64,000 bases of DNA. Origin: Culex pipiens pallens (lineage: Eukaryota; Arthropoda; Insecta; Diptera; Culicidae). This document shows positions 21,335 through 32,758 of this stretch, one piece after another. Positions within the stretch are counted from its first letter, which is position 1, and each line of letters opens with the position of its first letter. The notes beneath the pieces were generated by a model that made no database searches, was not told where the DNA came from, and saw only the letters and a program-made list of their open reading frames with translations. The stretch lies in assembly GCF_016801865.2 (NCBI RefSeq), contig NC_068937.1:97983982-98047981 (forward strand), written 5' to 3'. A program made the position numbers and the translations under genes.

Positions 21335-21366
21335 CTGGGCGGCGTCCGTCGGCGGTTCGTGGTGGA
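21335..21366 (-). other. Possible 32-nt untranslated microexon
   Basis: On the minus strand a pyrimidine-rich acceptor, TTTCTTTCCTTC...GTCTGGTCAG, precedes 32 bases rich in GC and a donor GCCCAG/GTGATT. It could be the second exon after 21817-21997 (an intron of about 450 bp). Weak evidence. Confidence 0.2.
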
Positions 21367-21816
21367 CTGACCAGACAGAATTATTCGATGAAGGAAAGAA
21401 ATTAAGGTATGGTATATATATTTATAACCGTCTTCGCAGACGGTCGACTTTGGGGACCACGACCAGATGATGCCGCCGCGTGGAGCAGATATTCGTGGGA
21501 TTCAACAAGACGAGAAGCACCAACACCGCAAAACCAAACCAGATTTCCAAGGAAACACCCTTTTTCGAGTGGTTTTGTATCTTCAACTTTTATATATTTT
21601 TTCTTCTTCTCAATTTTGCAGACATTATCACTTCACCCATGATTTACCTTTTCGCTTTTATTTCTTTTATTTATTTCTCGGCACCGCAAACTTCTCCGAA
21701 GTCGAAGGTAAACAATATTTCTTAAGCTTCTTTTCTTTTTTTTCACTTCTTTTCAGAGGTAGGGGTTTTCCTTTCCAAGCACAAACACTTTTCTTTTTCC
21801 CAACCAGCTCACTCAC

Positions 21817-21997
21817 CTAGCCACACTTTTCTTTCTTTTCTTTCCGATCGAGTGACGATCTGCTCACTCGTGATCGCTCTCAAAAGCGCGCGCTCATTTT
21901 CACTGCAAAACTGTGATTTTCAGCTCTTCTCTCTTTCATTCTTTCTTCGCTGCAATCAGCTTGACGACTTGCACTTGGTTTCACTTTCACTGGCACT
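21817..21997 (-). other. Putative 5' untranslated first exon, minus strand
   Basis: The minus strand shows an arthropod initiator TCAGTG (start about 21997), a typical dipteran leader rich in GTGAAAGTGAAA, and a strong donor GGCTAG/GTGAGT with the exon edge at 21817. A short upstream ORF of 19 codons starts with ATGAAAGAGAGA. The sequence upstream (22000-22140) is moderately GC-rich. No coding exon is identified to the left within reach, so the product is unknown. The start site is inferred from the initiator alone. Confidence 0.5.
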
Positions 21998-22140
21998 GAC
22001 TGCGGCTGCAAATAGCAGAAAAAGGTTGACGAAATCGAACGAATGGAAAAACTTTTGCTCTGATTTTAACGAGACTTACACTGCACTTGGTTGGCGGCCC
22101 AGGTGTGTTGTTGCACGTGGGATCGTGTGTGTGCTTGTTT

Positions 22141-23055
22141 TTGCCTTCCTCACCTTACTGAGGAAAGGCTATAAAATCACTCAGAAAACGAACTTCTTAG
22201 TTTTACCTCCTAGACCCACCTTCATGTATACATATCGACTCAGAATCAAATTCTGAGCAAATGTCTGTGTGTGTGTGTGTGTAGGGATGTGGGTCTGTGC
22301 ACCAAAAAATATGCACTCGATTATCTCAGCACTGGCTAAACCGATTTGGACCGTTTTGGTCTCATTCGATTCGTCTTGGGGTCCCATAAGTCCCTATTGA
22401 AAATTATGAAGTTTAGTAAAGTACTTCAAAAGTTATGCTAAAAAAACGATTTTAACAAAAGTCCGGAAGATTCTAAAAAGGGTGGTTTTTGTAAGAAAAC
22501 CCGTCATGCTATACATTTTTAGAAAGGTAATAAAAAGACCTTTCCAATGCGTCAAAAACATTTAAGATCTGACAACCCTATCAAAAGTTATAAGCACTTA
22601 AGTGTTATTTATGCACTTTTTGGAGGCCGGATCTCGAATATTTCGATGAAAACGTTGTCCGGATTTATCATGCGACCTGTCGTTGGATAGGTAATTAAAA
22701 GCCCTTTGCAACGAGTTCAAAAGATTGCAGATCTGACAACCCTATCAAAAGTTATACGCACTTAAGTGTTATTTATGAACTTTTTTCAGGCCGGATCTAT
22801 CATGCGACAGGTCGTTGGATAGGTGATCAAAAAACCTTTCCAACGAGTTTTATAGATTGCAGATCTGACAACCCTATCAAAAGTTATGAGCACATAAGAG
22901 CCCTGAATTATGAAGATCTGACTATACCCAATCTGACGGTATGAATAATGAATCAAGTTGATAGAACACTGAAAGGTCCGCCCTTTTGTATCTATTTTGG
23001 ATAGCATTACCCTCTAAATGTGAGGAAGGCACCAACCACCTAAGGGTGGATTAAG
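22141..23055 (+). mobile_element. CTTCCTCAC element with internal tandem repeats
   Basis: Starts TTGCCTTCCTCACCTTACTG and ends GTGAGGAAGGCACC then AAGGGTGGATTAAG, with a partner in inverted orientation at 36672-37430. It includes a TG microsatellite (22262-22283) and a unit beginning GATCTGACAACCCTATCAAA repeated at about 22566, 22731 and 22862. Non-coding. A fragment of the same family lies at 38974-39330. Confidence 0.75.
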
Positions 23056-23165
23056 TAATGTTTTTTTTTAAATTTAGCTGGTTCCAACAATTTTTTTTCA
23101 GATTTTTGAGTTCTTCAACCATAATTGATCTATTTTTAGGATTTTATAGGCCTTTTCAACGATTA

Positions 23166-24037
23166 CAGTATGTAAAAAAAGTATTTACACCCCTTGGGCA
23201 CTATGCACATTTTGTGATGAAACATGTAAAAATTTAAAGTTTGACAGGAACCTAGTACTACGTTTTGTTCAGAAACTCATGCCAAACATTTTGCTACAAA
23301 AAGCTCATGAAAAGATGATTTCTATAAAAAGTTATATAACAAATACTATTACGAAAATAAAAAAGGTGCAAAAAAAGTTTGTACACCTTTCGAAAAATTA
23401 ACATAAATAATGTTATTTGTTGACAAATCACCATAAATCTAGTCTCCCAACTCCAAATAAGCATCCTTGACTGATTAAAAAATATATTTGGATTGAATAT
23501 AAAGTTTACTAACTACTTAGTATAAAAGTTTATATAACTCTGGAAATTCTATATAAAACTTATCTAAACTTAATTTGCAAACTTTTAATTCAACTAAATG
23601 TCAAAAAGTAAGTTTGATCCACGAGAACAAAAATTACGAAAATTCATACATTTTTGGCAGGTTGCTCAAACGAAACCATAACAACGTTTTTGCTTAGGTA
23701 TTTAAAAACGTGGGTTTCATAGAAAACCTGGATGTATGGGTATCAAAAGATCGGAAATTTTATGCCCTTTCTGTTGCCACATAGATTGACTTGTGAATTG
23801 TGGACCGGTTCAGATGCCGGCGGATTTTCCGACGACGTAATTCCGGGTTGGTACGAAATTCCAACGAAAAATCTATTCTATCGATACAAATACCCCCAAA
23901 ACGGTGTTATACCCACTCCAAAATGTTGATTTAGCAATTCTATGGTAATATATTGACATTTAGTTGAAATACAAGTTTGCAAAATTAAGTTAAGATAAGT
24001 TTTATATAGAATTTCCAGAGTTATATAAACTTTTAGA
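23166..24037. mobile_element. Rearranged copy of the mariner-ended foldback
   Basis: The left arm starts at CAGTATGTAAAAAAAGTATT after TA, as in 8109-9578, but a stretch of about 200 bp is missing at 23605. The spacer is present in inverted orientation and the right arm stops at about 24037, without its last 370 bp. It retains the same open-frame core at 23732. Confidence 0.8.
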
Positions 24038-24091
24038 CTATTGGAGCGTTATGTTATGTCAAAATGTTGAAAATTTCCGCTAAATATTTAC

Positions 24092-24244
24092 AATTCTAGC
24101 TAAACAATGCAAAAGGGCCGTTGTGGGTTTGGTAACAAAGAGTGTATCCCTTTCATGCCAGATGTAAACATCATCTAGCGTGAGCAGGACACACTTTTTG
24201 TTTTCAAACACACAACGGCCCTTTGGCATTGTTTTGCTAGAATT
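24092..24244. mobile_element. 153 bp MITE with AATTCTAG ends
   Basis: Inverted arms run AATTCTAGCTAAACAATGC, AAAAGGGCCGTTGTG and their complements, ending CTAGAATT. No coding capacity. The flanks do not show a clear duplication. Confidence 0.7.
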
Positions 24245-24479
24245 AATAAAAAACAGCAAACAAATAGGGTAAAATGGCCATCACCGGGCCTAACGCAAAT
24301 TTTCGCGGACTCTCACCATCACCAATCGTTTCCTCGGAATCTTTCGAAAAATGTCCAACTATATTTTTATCATGCAACTTTGCCCGCTGAATCTGAATCT
24401 GAGAATTGAGCGAAAGTGTCAAAATAATAAAATTGGTCATATTTTGTGTTTATATAAAAACCTGAATTGACTTTATAGC
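24245..24479. other. Unique spacer
   Basis: No gene recognised. A minus-strand frame (24243-24440) has no supporting signals. Confidence 0.3.
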
Positions 24480-24701
24480 TGTCGGCCACCATTGCTAGTA
24501 CCAACCACTAGTGTCTTCCTTTTAATCTACAAGGACTTCGCCGCCCTGGGCTCCTAAGTGTATGAAAGTATGGCACGGAGCGACGGCGCCGAATACCCAT
24601 ACTTACACAAAGAATTTTAGAGCGCCCGCCGCGGGATTCGAACCGGCGACCTCTGGATTGTGAGTCCAGTGCGCGGTCCGATTGATCCACACGGGCGGGA
24701 T
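24480..24701 (-). mobile_element. tRNA-derived SINE, second copy
   Basis: The tRNA-like head at the right (minus strand) shows a 7 bp acceptor stem, CGCCCGT with GCGGGCG, an anticodon stem CTGGA/TCCAG around the loop CTCACAA (anticodon CAC, valine-like), and a T arm with a perfect B box GGTTCGAATCC but one mismatched stem pair. The body matches 2660-2940. This copy preserves the clover leaf better but is continuous with the SINE body, so it is not scored as a tRNA gene. Confidence 0.75.
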
Positions 24702-24997
24702 TGTGTTTATATGATTATTTTAAATAAATTAGAAGCTTCAAATCAGATTTTCATTAAAAAGGCAATATCTTAATTCAATTTATTCATAACGTGCAATAGA
24801 TTTTTTTAGATCCGGCGTCAAAAAAGTGAACATTTAACACTAAAATGTGCTTAACTCAACCCTCTACTCCCCAATTTTTTTCCGAAATTTTTATTTTTCC
24901 CGTATTTACGAGATCATTTAGAGTAACTTTTGTTCTACGAAAAACTTTACTCGTCTTTTTTTATGTTTTTCTGGTTTCATTTTTGGTATTTTTATAC

Positions 24998-25193
24998 CGT
25001 CTGTGAATTTTGGAAGGTTGAATATTACCTCTTTTATGATGTAATTTTACCTCAATTTAGACTGAAAAAGTGACATTACACCATAAAAGTGGTAAAATTA
25101 CACATTTCCAGAGGTAAAATTACACCTTTTTTCTGACATAAAAGATGTATCCCTTCCCAGATGTAATATTACCATGATTTTTTTTTCTGTGTA
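24998..25193 (-). mobile_element. ACACAG MITE, copy 1
   Basis: About 195 bp with ends related to ACACAG(A/T)AAAAA and internal blocks TAAAATTACATCATAAAAGAGG and GGGAAGGGGTA (complement in this orientation). The family is repeated four times within 1.7 kb; copies 1 and 2 have one orientation, copies 3 and 4 the other. Confidence 0.7.
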
Positions 25194-25280
25194 TGGGTCA
25201 AAAAATGATACACATATCCTTATTTCTTAATAACAAAAACAAACTAAATAATATTGAAAATCTTTTAACGTATAACTGTT

Positions 25281-25455
25281 CTGTGTAAATTTGGAAGGTT
25301 GAATATAACCTCTTTTATGATGTAATTTTACATCAATTTAACCTGAACACATTAACCTGTGACATTTCATCAGAAAAGTGTTAAAATTACACATTTTCAA
25401 AGGTAAAATTTCACATTTCTCTGACATAAAAAATGTACCCCTTCCCAGATGTGTT
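25281..25455 (-). mobile_element. ACACAG MITE, copy 2 (truncated)
   Basis: Same orientation as copy 1; starts CTGTGTAAATTTGGAAGG and breaks off after CTTCCCAGATGT. Confidence 0.65.
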
Positions 25456-25605
25456 GTTTACTAAAATTTTCCCAAAATATGGTGGAATGTGATGGACTCT
25501 ACCTTAAATGCGTTTGAAAATTGACCTAATCTCACCCCATTGGCATTGGGTCAAATAAAACACATGACGCTTAAATACAAAGATATGGTAAAAACAAGTC
25601 ATCCT

Positions 25606-25803
25606 ACACAGTAAAACAATCATATTATATCTGGGAAGGGGTAAATTTGTTATGTCAGAAAAAAAAAACATTTGTAATTTTATCACTTTTCTGGTGTAAT
25701 GTCACTTTTTCAGTACAAATTGAGGTAAAATTACATCATAAAAGAGGTAATATTCAGCCTTCCAATATGACACCTTCCAAATTTACATTTTTCTTTTACT
25801 GTG
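25606..25803 (+). mobile_element. ACACAG MITE, copy 3
   Basis: Opposite orientation to copies 1 and 2; begins ACACAGTAAAACAATC and ends TTTCTTTTACTGTG. Confidence 0.7.
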
Positions 25804-26091
25804 AACAGTGTTTTTTGTTCGAGGGAATCGTAAATATATGCTACAATGTTTGAATAGAGATTTTCAAACATTTGGGTACTTTTCAAGCAATTCCAACAAA
25901 AATCAAGAGGTCATTTTTGGCAAAAAACGTATCTCAATTTTAGACAGCTGCCAAAATAAAAGGAATTGTTCTAGGAACGATTTTATTTAAGCTAAGTCAT
26001 CTTAAGATGTCCCCTACACAATAAGCAATAAATAGTCAACAGAAGGAGGATATGTAACTGTGGATATCTGAAATTGGCTAGACTAGCTGTA

Positions 26092-26459
26092 CAGTCCAGA
26101 CTCGATTATCCGAAGGCCTTAGCAAAATTTCACTTCGGATAATCGAATCACAAACAAAAATTTGTTTCGCTCTTATTTTTGATTGTCGAGCTTAAGAAAT
26201 GGAACCCCTGAACTACTCTAAAGTGATTTAGATTTTTTAAATCCAAGATGGCGGCCGAAATGGCAGCGATGGAATTTTGAAAAATACATTTTTTAATTTA
26301 ATAGGCAATCAACCATTCAAATTTGACTAAAATGTGGTCGCAGAACTCGAATTTGATGTTAAAGCAAGAAAATAAAAAAAAAACCAAAACCTTTTTTTTT
26401 GTTTGTGACTCGATTATCCCAAGTCCCATACAAACCTTCGGATAATCGAGTCTAGACTG
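26092..26459. mobile_element. 368 bp MITE, CAGTCCAGACTCGATTATCC ends
   Basis: Ends CAGTCCAGACTCGATTATCC and GGATAATCGAGTCTAGACTG are inverted and flanked by TA (26090-26091 and 26460-26461). This is the structure of Tc1/mariner or pogo-type MITEs. The interior includes CCAAGATGGCGGCCGAAATG. Non-coding. Confidence 0.85.
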
Positions 26460-26464
26460 TATGT

Positions 26465-26695
26465 ACACAGAAAAAAAAATCATGGTAATATTACATCTGG
26501 GAAGGGGTACAACTTTTATGTCAGAAAAAATGTGTAATTTTACCTATGAAAATATGTAATTTTACCACTTTTCTGTTGTAATGTCGCTTTTTCAGTCTAA
26601 ATTGAGGTAAAATTACATCATAAAAAGGTAATATTTAACCTTCCAAAATTACTCCTTCCAAATTTACCCAATTTTTTACTGTGTAATTCAAGAAC
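26465..26695 (+). mobile_element. ACACAG MITE, copy 4
   Basis: Begins ACACAGAAAAAAAAATCATG and ends TTTTTTACTGTGTA, in the same orientation as copy 3. It sits only five bases to the right of the 26092-26459 MITE. Confidence 0.75.
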
Positions 26696-28310
26696 ATGAT
26701 TCAATGCAATGTGACATGATGCATTTTTTTATGATAAAACCTAAATAAGGAATGTCAACAATGCTCGATGTTTTGTTGACAACAAAGTGGCTCAATAAAT
26801 TACATTTATGTAAATTTAATACAAATTACACGTGCAGTAACGTGACTTGTGCATTTTGTTAAAAAGAAATGATTTGATCAGCTTAATTCTACATTCGAAG
26901 AACAAATTTAAACTAATGTACCATCAAATGAATTATTTGCTCATCATTCCCTCCCAATCCAGCTTCTTTCGAAAGGTTTTGTACCACGCTTGAAAACAAA
27001 TTTTATTTTTAAGTCACTATAACCCACACACGCACACACCCACCAATCCCATTCCATCCAACCAAGTGCATCGCAGCTCGTCCGCTGCCTACCGGCTCAG
27101 TTACACACGTGTGTACTCTTCACCACGCGATCCAAGAGCTAGTTTTGGAACCCACGCGTCGTCGTCTTCACCGTCAATGCCCTATTAGAACATCAACAAA
27201 CTCTGTACGACAATTCGCCTGAAAGCCCCTTTAACGGTACACATCAACCATAGCTTTTGCACCCAGATTTCTGTTACAGACATTTTAGTATCTTCAAAAC
27301 TACGGGAACTATCGATATATTTTTTTATTCATCCCCTAAATTACTGTCTTCGTAGTTATTTACAACAAGGTTTGACTATTTTTACAATCAGATTCTTGCA
27401 CGATTGGGTCCGTAAGTTTGACAAATTTTGAATAAGAAGATAACAACTTCCTTGGTTGCTGTGCACCCTTAAACAAAAAAAAAAAAACAAAACTCTGCTG
27501 CTCCAATGGTTGCACTAACCGGCTTTAGATGAATCATCCAGACTTTAATTCAATCATCTGGCTAATTGAATCGATCATCCGAATTAAGATCGAGCGATCG
27601 TTCGGCGAAACTGGTAATCACGGGGAAAACGGTTCGATCCCCGCTAAAATTTTTTTTTTTCTCTGCCTTTTTTGTCGTTATCTTCCCGCGCGCGTAAACG
27701 ACCTCTTTTTATCGCGCGAATATTGTTTTCATTGGCACGATTGCGATCGACTAAGCACGGCTTAAACCCGAAACCAAAACAAACAAGATATCGTCGCGCG
27801 AACGCGCGCACACACACACAACCCGGCGAAGAATAAATACGAAAACACGCGATCTCGCAGGCCACGTTGCCACGAGAAATCGATCGATCGCCCGGAGAGA
27901 TCGGCACGGTACTAAGCCGCCGAATGCACGAGGCTTAGCATAAAAAGCCGAATGACGAAGCAGGCGGCGGCGGCGACGATTCCGCGCGCGCTCACGAGAC
28001 ACGATCGCCGAAGATTCGTGAGTGAGTGAGCGGCGCACCGCGTGCTGAGCATGACTTTATTATGATGAGTTTCTTTTTTTTGCTGCTTGGATTCTCCAGA
28101 GTAAGAGATGAAATGTTTTTACGCGAGATGACCTCGGCGGTCGGAACGCGACGACGACGACGACGGCGACGAGTCATTCAGGTTTGGTTAATCGAGGAGA
28201 GTTGTTGTTGTTGGATAAAGTGTCGAGGTATTGCGCAAATTGTCAAGATAATGTTCAAAGGGTCACGAGTGCGAATGACCAGATGAGACTTGGCATGCCG
28301 ACTGGTTTAG
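26696..28310. other. Unique DNA with a GC-rich, CpG-bearing core
   Basis: The stretch about 27060-27230 and especially 27570-28200 is GC- and CpG-rich, with CGATCGATCG and GGCGGCGGCGG runs and an (ACG)n run near 28148. It looks like a promoter or 5' leader. A TATA-like CATAAAAAG at about 27939 and a donor-like GATTC/GTGAGT near 28017 on the plus strand are the best transcription signals. No coding exon can be called. Confidence 0.35.
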
Positions 28311-28410
28311 GGGACCATCCACAAACCACGTGGACACTTTTTTTTGGAAATCTCTATCCCCCCCCCCCTCGTGGACAATTTCCATACAAATAAAATCTTA
28401 TTGTATAGAG
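28311..28410. mobile_element. Fragment of the GGGACCATCC MITE
   Basis: Starts GGGACCATCCACAAACCACG and includes a cytosine run and CTCGTGGACAATTTCC. It is the left half of the element seen complete at 34958-35125; the right end is missing. Confidence 0.7.
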
Positions 28411-28826
28411 TGTGGACAATAGCCTGCCCCATTTTGAGGTCATGTCGAGGAATTTCAGGTGCTCACTTCTTAAATGATAGATTATGATGTTAGGAACAAT
28501 GTTTTCTTAGACAAGAAAAAATAATAAAATACTTTCTCGCACCCCCTATTCGATTTACTGAAAAAAGTCACTTTTTTGAACAAATTTTCTAAAATCGCTT
28601 GGAATCAATACAAAAACTGTTTCAATCTGGTGTGTATTTTGCTTAAACGATAGGTTTTTGTCCATAGATTAAGATGCACTATCAAAATTGGACCAAAATT
28701 GAAGTTTTTGGCCTCTCCCAGGCGGATTTATGTCGAAAAAATCGCATTTTTTCGAAACTTTTTTCAGAAATGCTCATTTAATTTAGGGTAGCTCATTTTT
28801 CCCAGCAAAACCAATGCATGCAGCTT

Positions 28827-28861
28827 GTAGGAAATTTCATGGCGAACATGAAATTTCCTAC
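28827..28861. repeat. Perfect 15 bp stem hairpin
   Basis: GTAGGAAATTTCATG is followed by five loop bases (GCGAA) and the exact complement. Function unknown; it may be the end of a small element. Confidence 0.6.
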
Positions 28862-28907
28862 GTCAGTTTGTCAGTGCTAAAGGTGAGCAAATTGATTACT
28901 TGACATC

Positions 28908-29380
28908 TACACCCAAACGAAAAATATATCTCAAAATCTGCAACAGTGGATTTGCTGCAGAAAATGTTATATTTTATTACATTTTTTGCAGCAAGCCCAT
29001 AGATCATTTTTGCCCGCGTGTAAACACGTCAGCGATCTGCAGTTCTCACCAACACATAGAATGCTGGCGCGTCCCCGAGCAACACTCTAGAGAGAACATT
29101 ATGTTCGCGCTCTGTCCCTCACCATTCATCAAGCGTCCATGGCGCGGTGGTAGCGTGTCGGATCAGCAACCTAGAAGTTGATGGTTCAATCCTCGTTCTG
29201 TTAAGATTTTTTTTCTGCAATACAATCAATCTGCCGTCGGTAATGTCGATAATTGTCGGTAACGGGCAAAAATGTCATACCCCTATATCGCAAAAAATGC
29301 ATGAGGACAGTTTTCATGCAGATTCTGATATACTTTCATGCTGCGATGCATCAAAATCATGCGACCGCCGGTTGGGTGTA
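28908..29380 (+). mobile_element. TIR element carrying a tRNA-like box, copy 2
   Basis: Ends TACACCCAAACG and GGTTGGGTGTA. On the plus strand 29135-29205 is tRNA-like: an A-box-like TGGCGCGGTGGTAGCGTG and a B box GGTTCAATCC. Other stretches, such as TGCAGATTCTGATATACTTTC, match the copies at 17208 and 43872. Confidence 0.8.
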
Positions 29381-29986
29381 ACATAAAAAAAAGTTATTTT
29401 AAATTATTCAATTGAAAAATGCACAATGAAATGATTCTTAAATTTTAATCAGATATATTAGTTTAAGAAAATTAAGATAATAAAAATAAATATGAGATAA
29501 ATAAAAATCTGAATAATTCTAAAATTACTCAGAAAGTTGTTCTACTGAAAATGCATACAAATGAGAAGAAATATTTAAAACAAGATGTTTTAATAAAACA
29601 TAAAACATTTAAGCAAGAAACTAATATTAACTGTTCTTTTCTTAGTGTAAAAACGTCCAAAAAATCTGATAATGCATTCCGTTTTCTGATTCGAACTCAT
29701 TTTGGTTGATATGAAGACATGACACTTTGAGAGTGTTTAGATGATTCCATTTATCAATGTATTCATAATCATAAGTTTACAAATTTTTCAAAATGTATGG
29801 AAAGGTGTGCAAGGTACTTTGGTTCCATATTATTCCATTTTTATATTTATAATTCATATGTTTCACTTAACAAAAAAAAAAATAATCTAAAAAACACAAA
29901 GCCTGAACGTCATTAAAAAGCGTGCATTTCCATTAGAGTACACAAAAGTAAGCCAATTATGTTATGTTTTACCCTTGGGCAATTCT

Positions 29987-30225
29987 CTACGAAATCGGTC
30001 TTTTTTTGAATTAAAATTTATGTATTTTAATTTTTTTTTTTTTTAATCCGGCTGAAACTGTTGTGGTGCTTTCGGTATGCCCAAAGAAAATTCCTTCAAA
30101 AGATACAGATTTTTGAATTTTCATGCATCATTTTTGTATGGACAGCTGCCAAATTTGTATGGAAAATTATATGGACAAACAAATGATGCAAAATGGCTTC
30201 TTTGGGCATACCGAAGGCACCAAAA
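29987..30225. mobile_element. Short foldback of the GAGCAATTCTC family
   Basis: Begins GCAATTCTCTACGAAATCGG and contains both the GGCATACCGAAGG and TATGGACAGCTGCCAAATTT blocks in a compact palindrome of about 240 bp. The right terminal inverted repeat is absent. It abuts the dispersed repeat starting about 30290. Confidence 0.65.
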
Positions 30226-30289
30226 AAGTTCCAATCAAATTCAAAATTCCAACACCTCAAACCAACGTGAAATTTCCCGAGGATTCTTA

Positions 30290-30811
30290 ATATGTCGAAT
30301 TTGAGACCAAAAATTGCTATCTTGTTGGCCTACAGGGCAAAAGTTAACGTTGAAAAATGTTTGTTATAGAAAAATTGTAAAACTATGAGAAAAACTGCGG
30401 TTGGCGAAAAAGTTAATACAAAAGGCTTATAGTTCATGGAATTGCCAAACTTTTGACCTAAGGTTTTAAAAAAATCAATTTTTGACAGTAATTTGCAAAA
30501 GCTATGAGAAAAAGTAAAACTAATCCTGGATGTATATGGCACATTTTGAAGGGCTTCAAAAGACCTTTTTAATGCAACTAAGAGAGTTGGAATTGATGTA
30601 GTTTTACGGAAATGCGAGCAATTTTAAGATTTTTTTTTATGTTTTTTGGACCTCAAACTTCAATGCCCGTTTTACCCTTTCCTTTGTCGTAGAGGGCTCA
30701 TACTTGGCATGAGTTCATCGCATGTATAGACAAACAAACGCTGAAAGTTTCATCCAAATCGAAGCACCTCGATACGACCTGTTTCACATTGGTGAAAAAC
30801 TCGCTCTTAAC
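30290..30811 (+). repeat. Dispersed repeat, copy 2
   Basis: Partner of 3430-4033, with the same 3' text (CATGTATAGACAAACAAACG). About 80 bp shorter through internal deletions. Confidence 0.65.
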
Positions 30812-31027
30812 GTAAGGGGTCCTAATGTAAGCTATCAGGAAGCTTATCATTCAGGTTCGTTCAAAAATTACGTACGTTAAGAGATAAAAAGATAAATTCA
30901 TCAAAAAGCTCATCAAAACAAAAGAAAGTCAAACTTATTTATAGTTTTATCGCTTTTGTTAAAAATGTTACAAAGAAATTTATTGCATTCCCCGAGTCAA
31001 CACTAGTGAAGCAAAACATATCCAGAG
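30812..31027. other. AT-rich spacer
   Basis: No gene or repeat boundary recognised. Confidence 0.3.
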
Positions 31028-31095
31028 TTTTTTTTTGAAAAGGTCCTATAAGCTATTGTCTTTCATATGTTTATAGGACCTAATCAAAAAAAAGT
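31028..31095. mobile_element. Short AAGGTCC hairpin MITE
   Basis: AGGTCCTATAAGC ... GTTTATAGGACCT with A and T runs outside. A miniature relative of 11584-11712, with another copy at 60516-60573. Confidence 0.65.
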
Positions 31096-31958
31096 CAAGA
31101 TATGTAAATTATAATCCACCCATCAGTCTATTACTCCAATCCTAGGGATAAACTCTCAAATCACTCCCTGTTTCACTTCTCTCTCACACCTCACGTGCAC
31201 CACATTACTCATCAATCCTCAACGGGGTGGCGCTCCCGCTCACATTCCCAAAGTCACATGCGCGTGTCTCTCGTGCACATGTTTCGAAAAAAAAAAAAAC
31301 TAGTGACAGACGACGCAAATGCTCCAGATATTCTCAGTTTTGTTTCACTCTTTCTTACTCTGCTCTCTCTCACTAGAGAGGAAAATTCTCTGAAAAACGA
31401 TCGTGAAAGTTTTGCCGGACTTTTCTTTCTTGTTTTGTTCGCTCACTTGGAAAACTCCCAGTCCCAAGATGCATTCAGTCGGATGCAATTTGTGTGTGTG
31501 TGTGTGTGAACAAATTAAATAACATCAATTTAATTAAGTACATTGCTACACATATTGGTGCATCCGCCCCCGCGTCGAGCTCTGGGCGGTAGAACACACC
31601 AAACCATCACACACACGTGGTGGGTAATAAATTAGTGGAAGTTCTTCATTACTCGCAAGTCAAGACGTAGAAGTGGTTCCCCAACTGGGAAATCGTGCCT
31701 CTTCAGAGAGTTGGTTTAAACTATTCGTTCATTCAAGCAGCTCAGCAGTACAGGGAATGCGCGATAGTTTCGACACTTTTGTCGAAACGAACGTTACTAG
31801 TAAACCTAGTAAAGAGACTAATTAAAGTTAGTCACACCATCGAAATTGTACTGTAGAAGCATCTTCTGCTGCAGTTTTGACAAGTGATCATCGCTGAAAC
31901 ATGGGCGAAACTGTGTAAAGACTTCGGGATGAACCACGTGTGTGGGATGGGTGCTGGT
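31096..31958. other. Unique DNA with promoter-like features
   Basis: Moderately GC-rich, with pyrimidine-rich tracts, a GT microsatellite (31492-31509) and an initiator-like TTCTCAGTTTT near 31335. A 104-codon plus-strand frame at 31195 is rich in S and L and has no known domain. No gene is called. Confidence 0.3.
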
Positions 31959-32448
31959 TAGGGTGCCCAGAATATTGGATTTTTTTTCAAAACCTCGCTC
32001 CACAAGCTGAATATTGTTCCTTGACCAATTTTAGGACTCTGGGCCAAATATGAGCAAAATCGGTCATCATTTACCCATTGATACTCGGAGGTGAAGTTTG
32101 TATGGAAAAAATCGAAAAAATGTATAGAAAAACCAAGTTTCTTACGGTTTGGTATACACGAAGCGCTACTTCTATCCAAATATTCCCAAAAGTGAGATTC
32201 TTATTGCAAATTTAATGCTCTACAACTTTGTAGAACATACCAAAGCTTTAAAACTCGATCCTGAAAAGTAATTAGCGATTTAAAAAAGTCATTTTTGTAT
32301 GAAAAAAGTTTTTTTCGCCAACTTTAGGCTCGGGTATCAATGGGTTAATCTCATCCAATTTCGCTCAAAATTTACACAGATGCTTAAAATAACCCAAAAA
32401 ATCGTTTTCCGCTTGTGGAGCAGGGGGTCATTTTTTCTGGGCACCCTA
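31959..32448. mobile_element. 490 bp hAT-type MITE with 8 bp target duplication
   Basis: Ends TAGGGTGCCCAGAA and TTCTGGGCACCCTA. The flanks are GTGCTGGT (31951-31958) and GTGCTGGA (32449-32456), an 8 bp duplication with one mismatch, as for hAT elements. The interior has internal inverted segments around the GATACTCGG and CAATGGGTTAA blocks. Non-coding. Confidence 0.85.
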
Positions 32449-32758
32449 GTGCTGGAGTATTTTATGAAGTGAGATTCTCCACTGCTACTGCTTAAATGAA
32501 GGAAACGTAGTACGATTTTTTGATGGAGAGTCATAAACTGGGTGCAGAATTATTTCGAAAGCATCGTGAATTGGGAATTTAAAGTTACTGGCGTTGAAGT
32601 TTTGCTTGAGAAGAAGGTCTTATTGGTAGCCAGAAGTATTAATATATTGAACAAACAGGGAAGCAGAATTAAACCATAAACTTTAAATCATTTGATTGAC
32701 AAATCTCAAGGCGAAATAAAAAAAAAATATTTTAGAATGATTATGTCTTCAAAAATAT

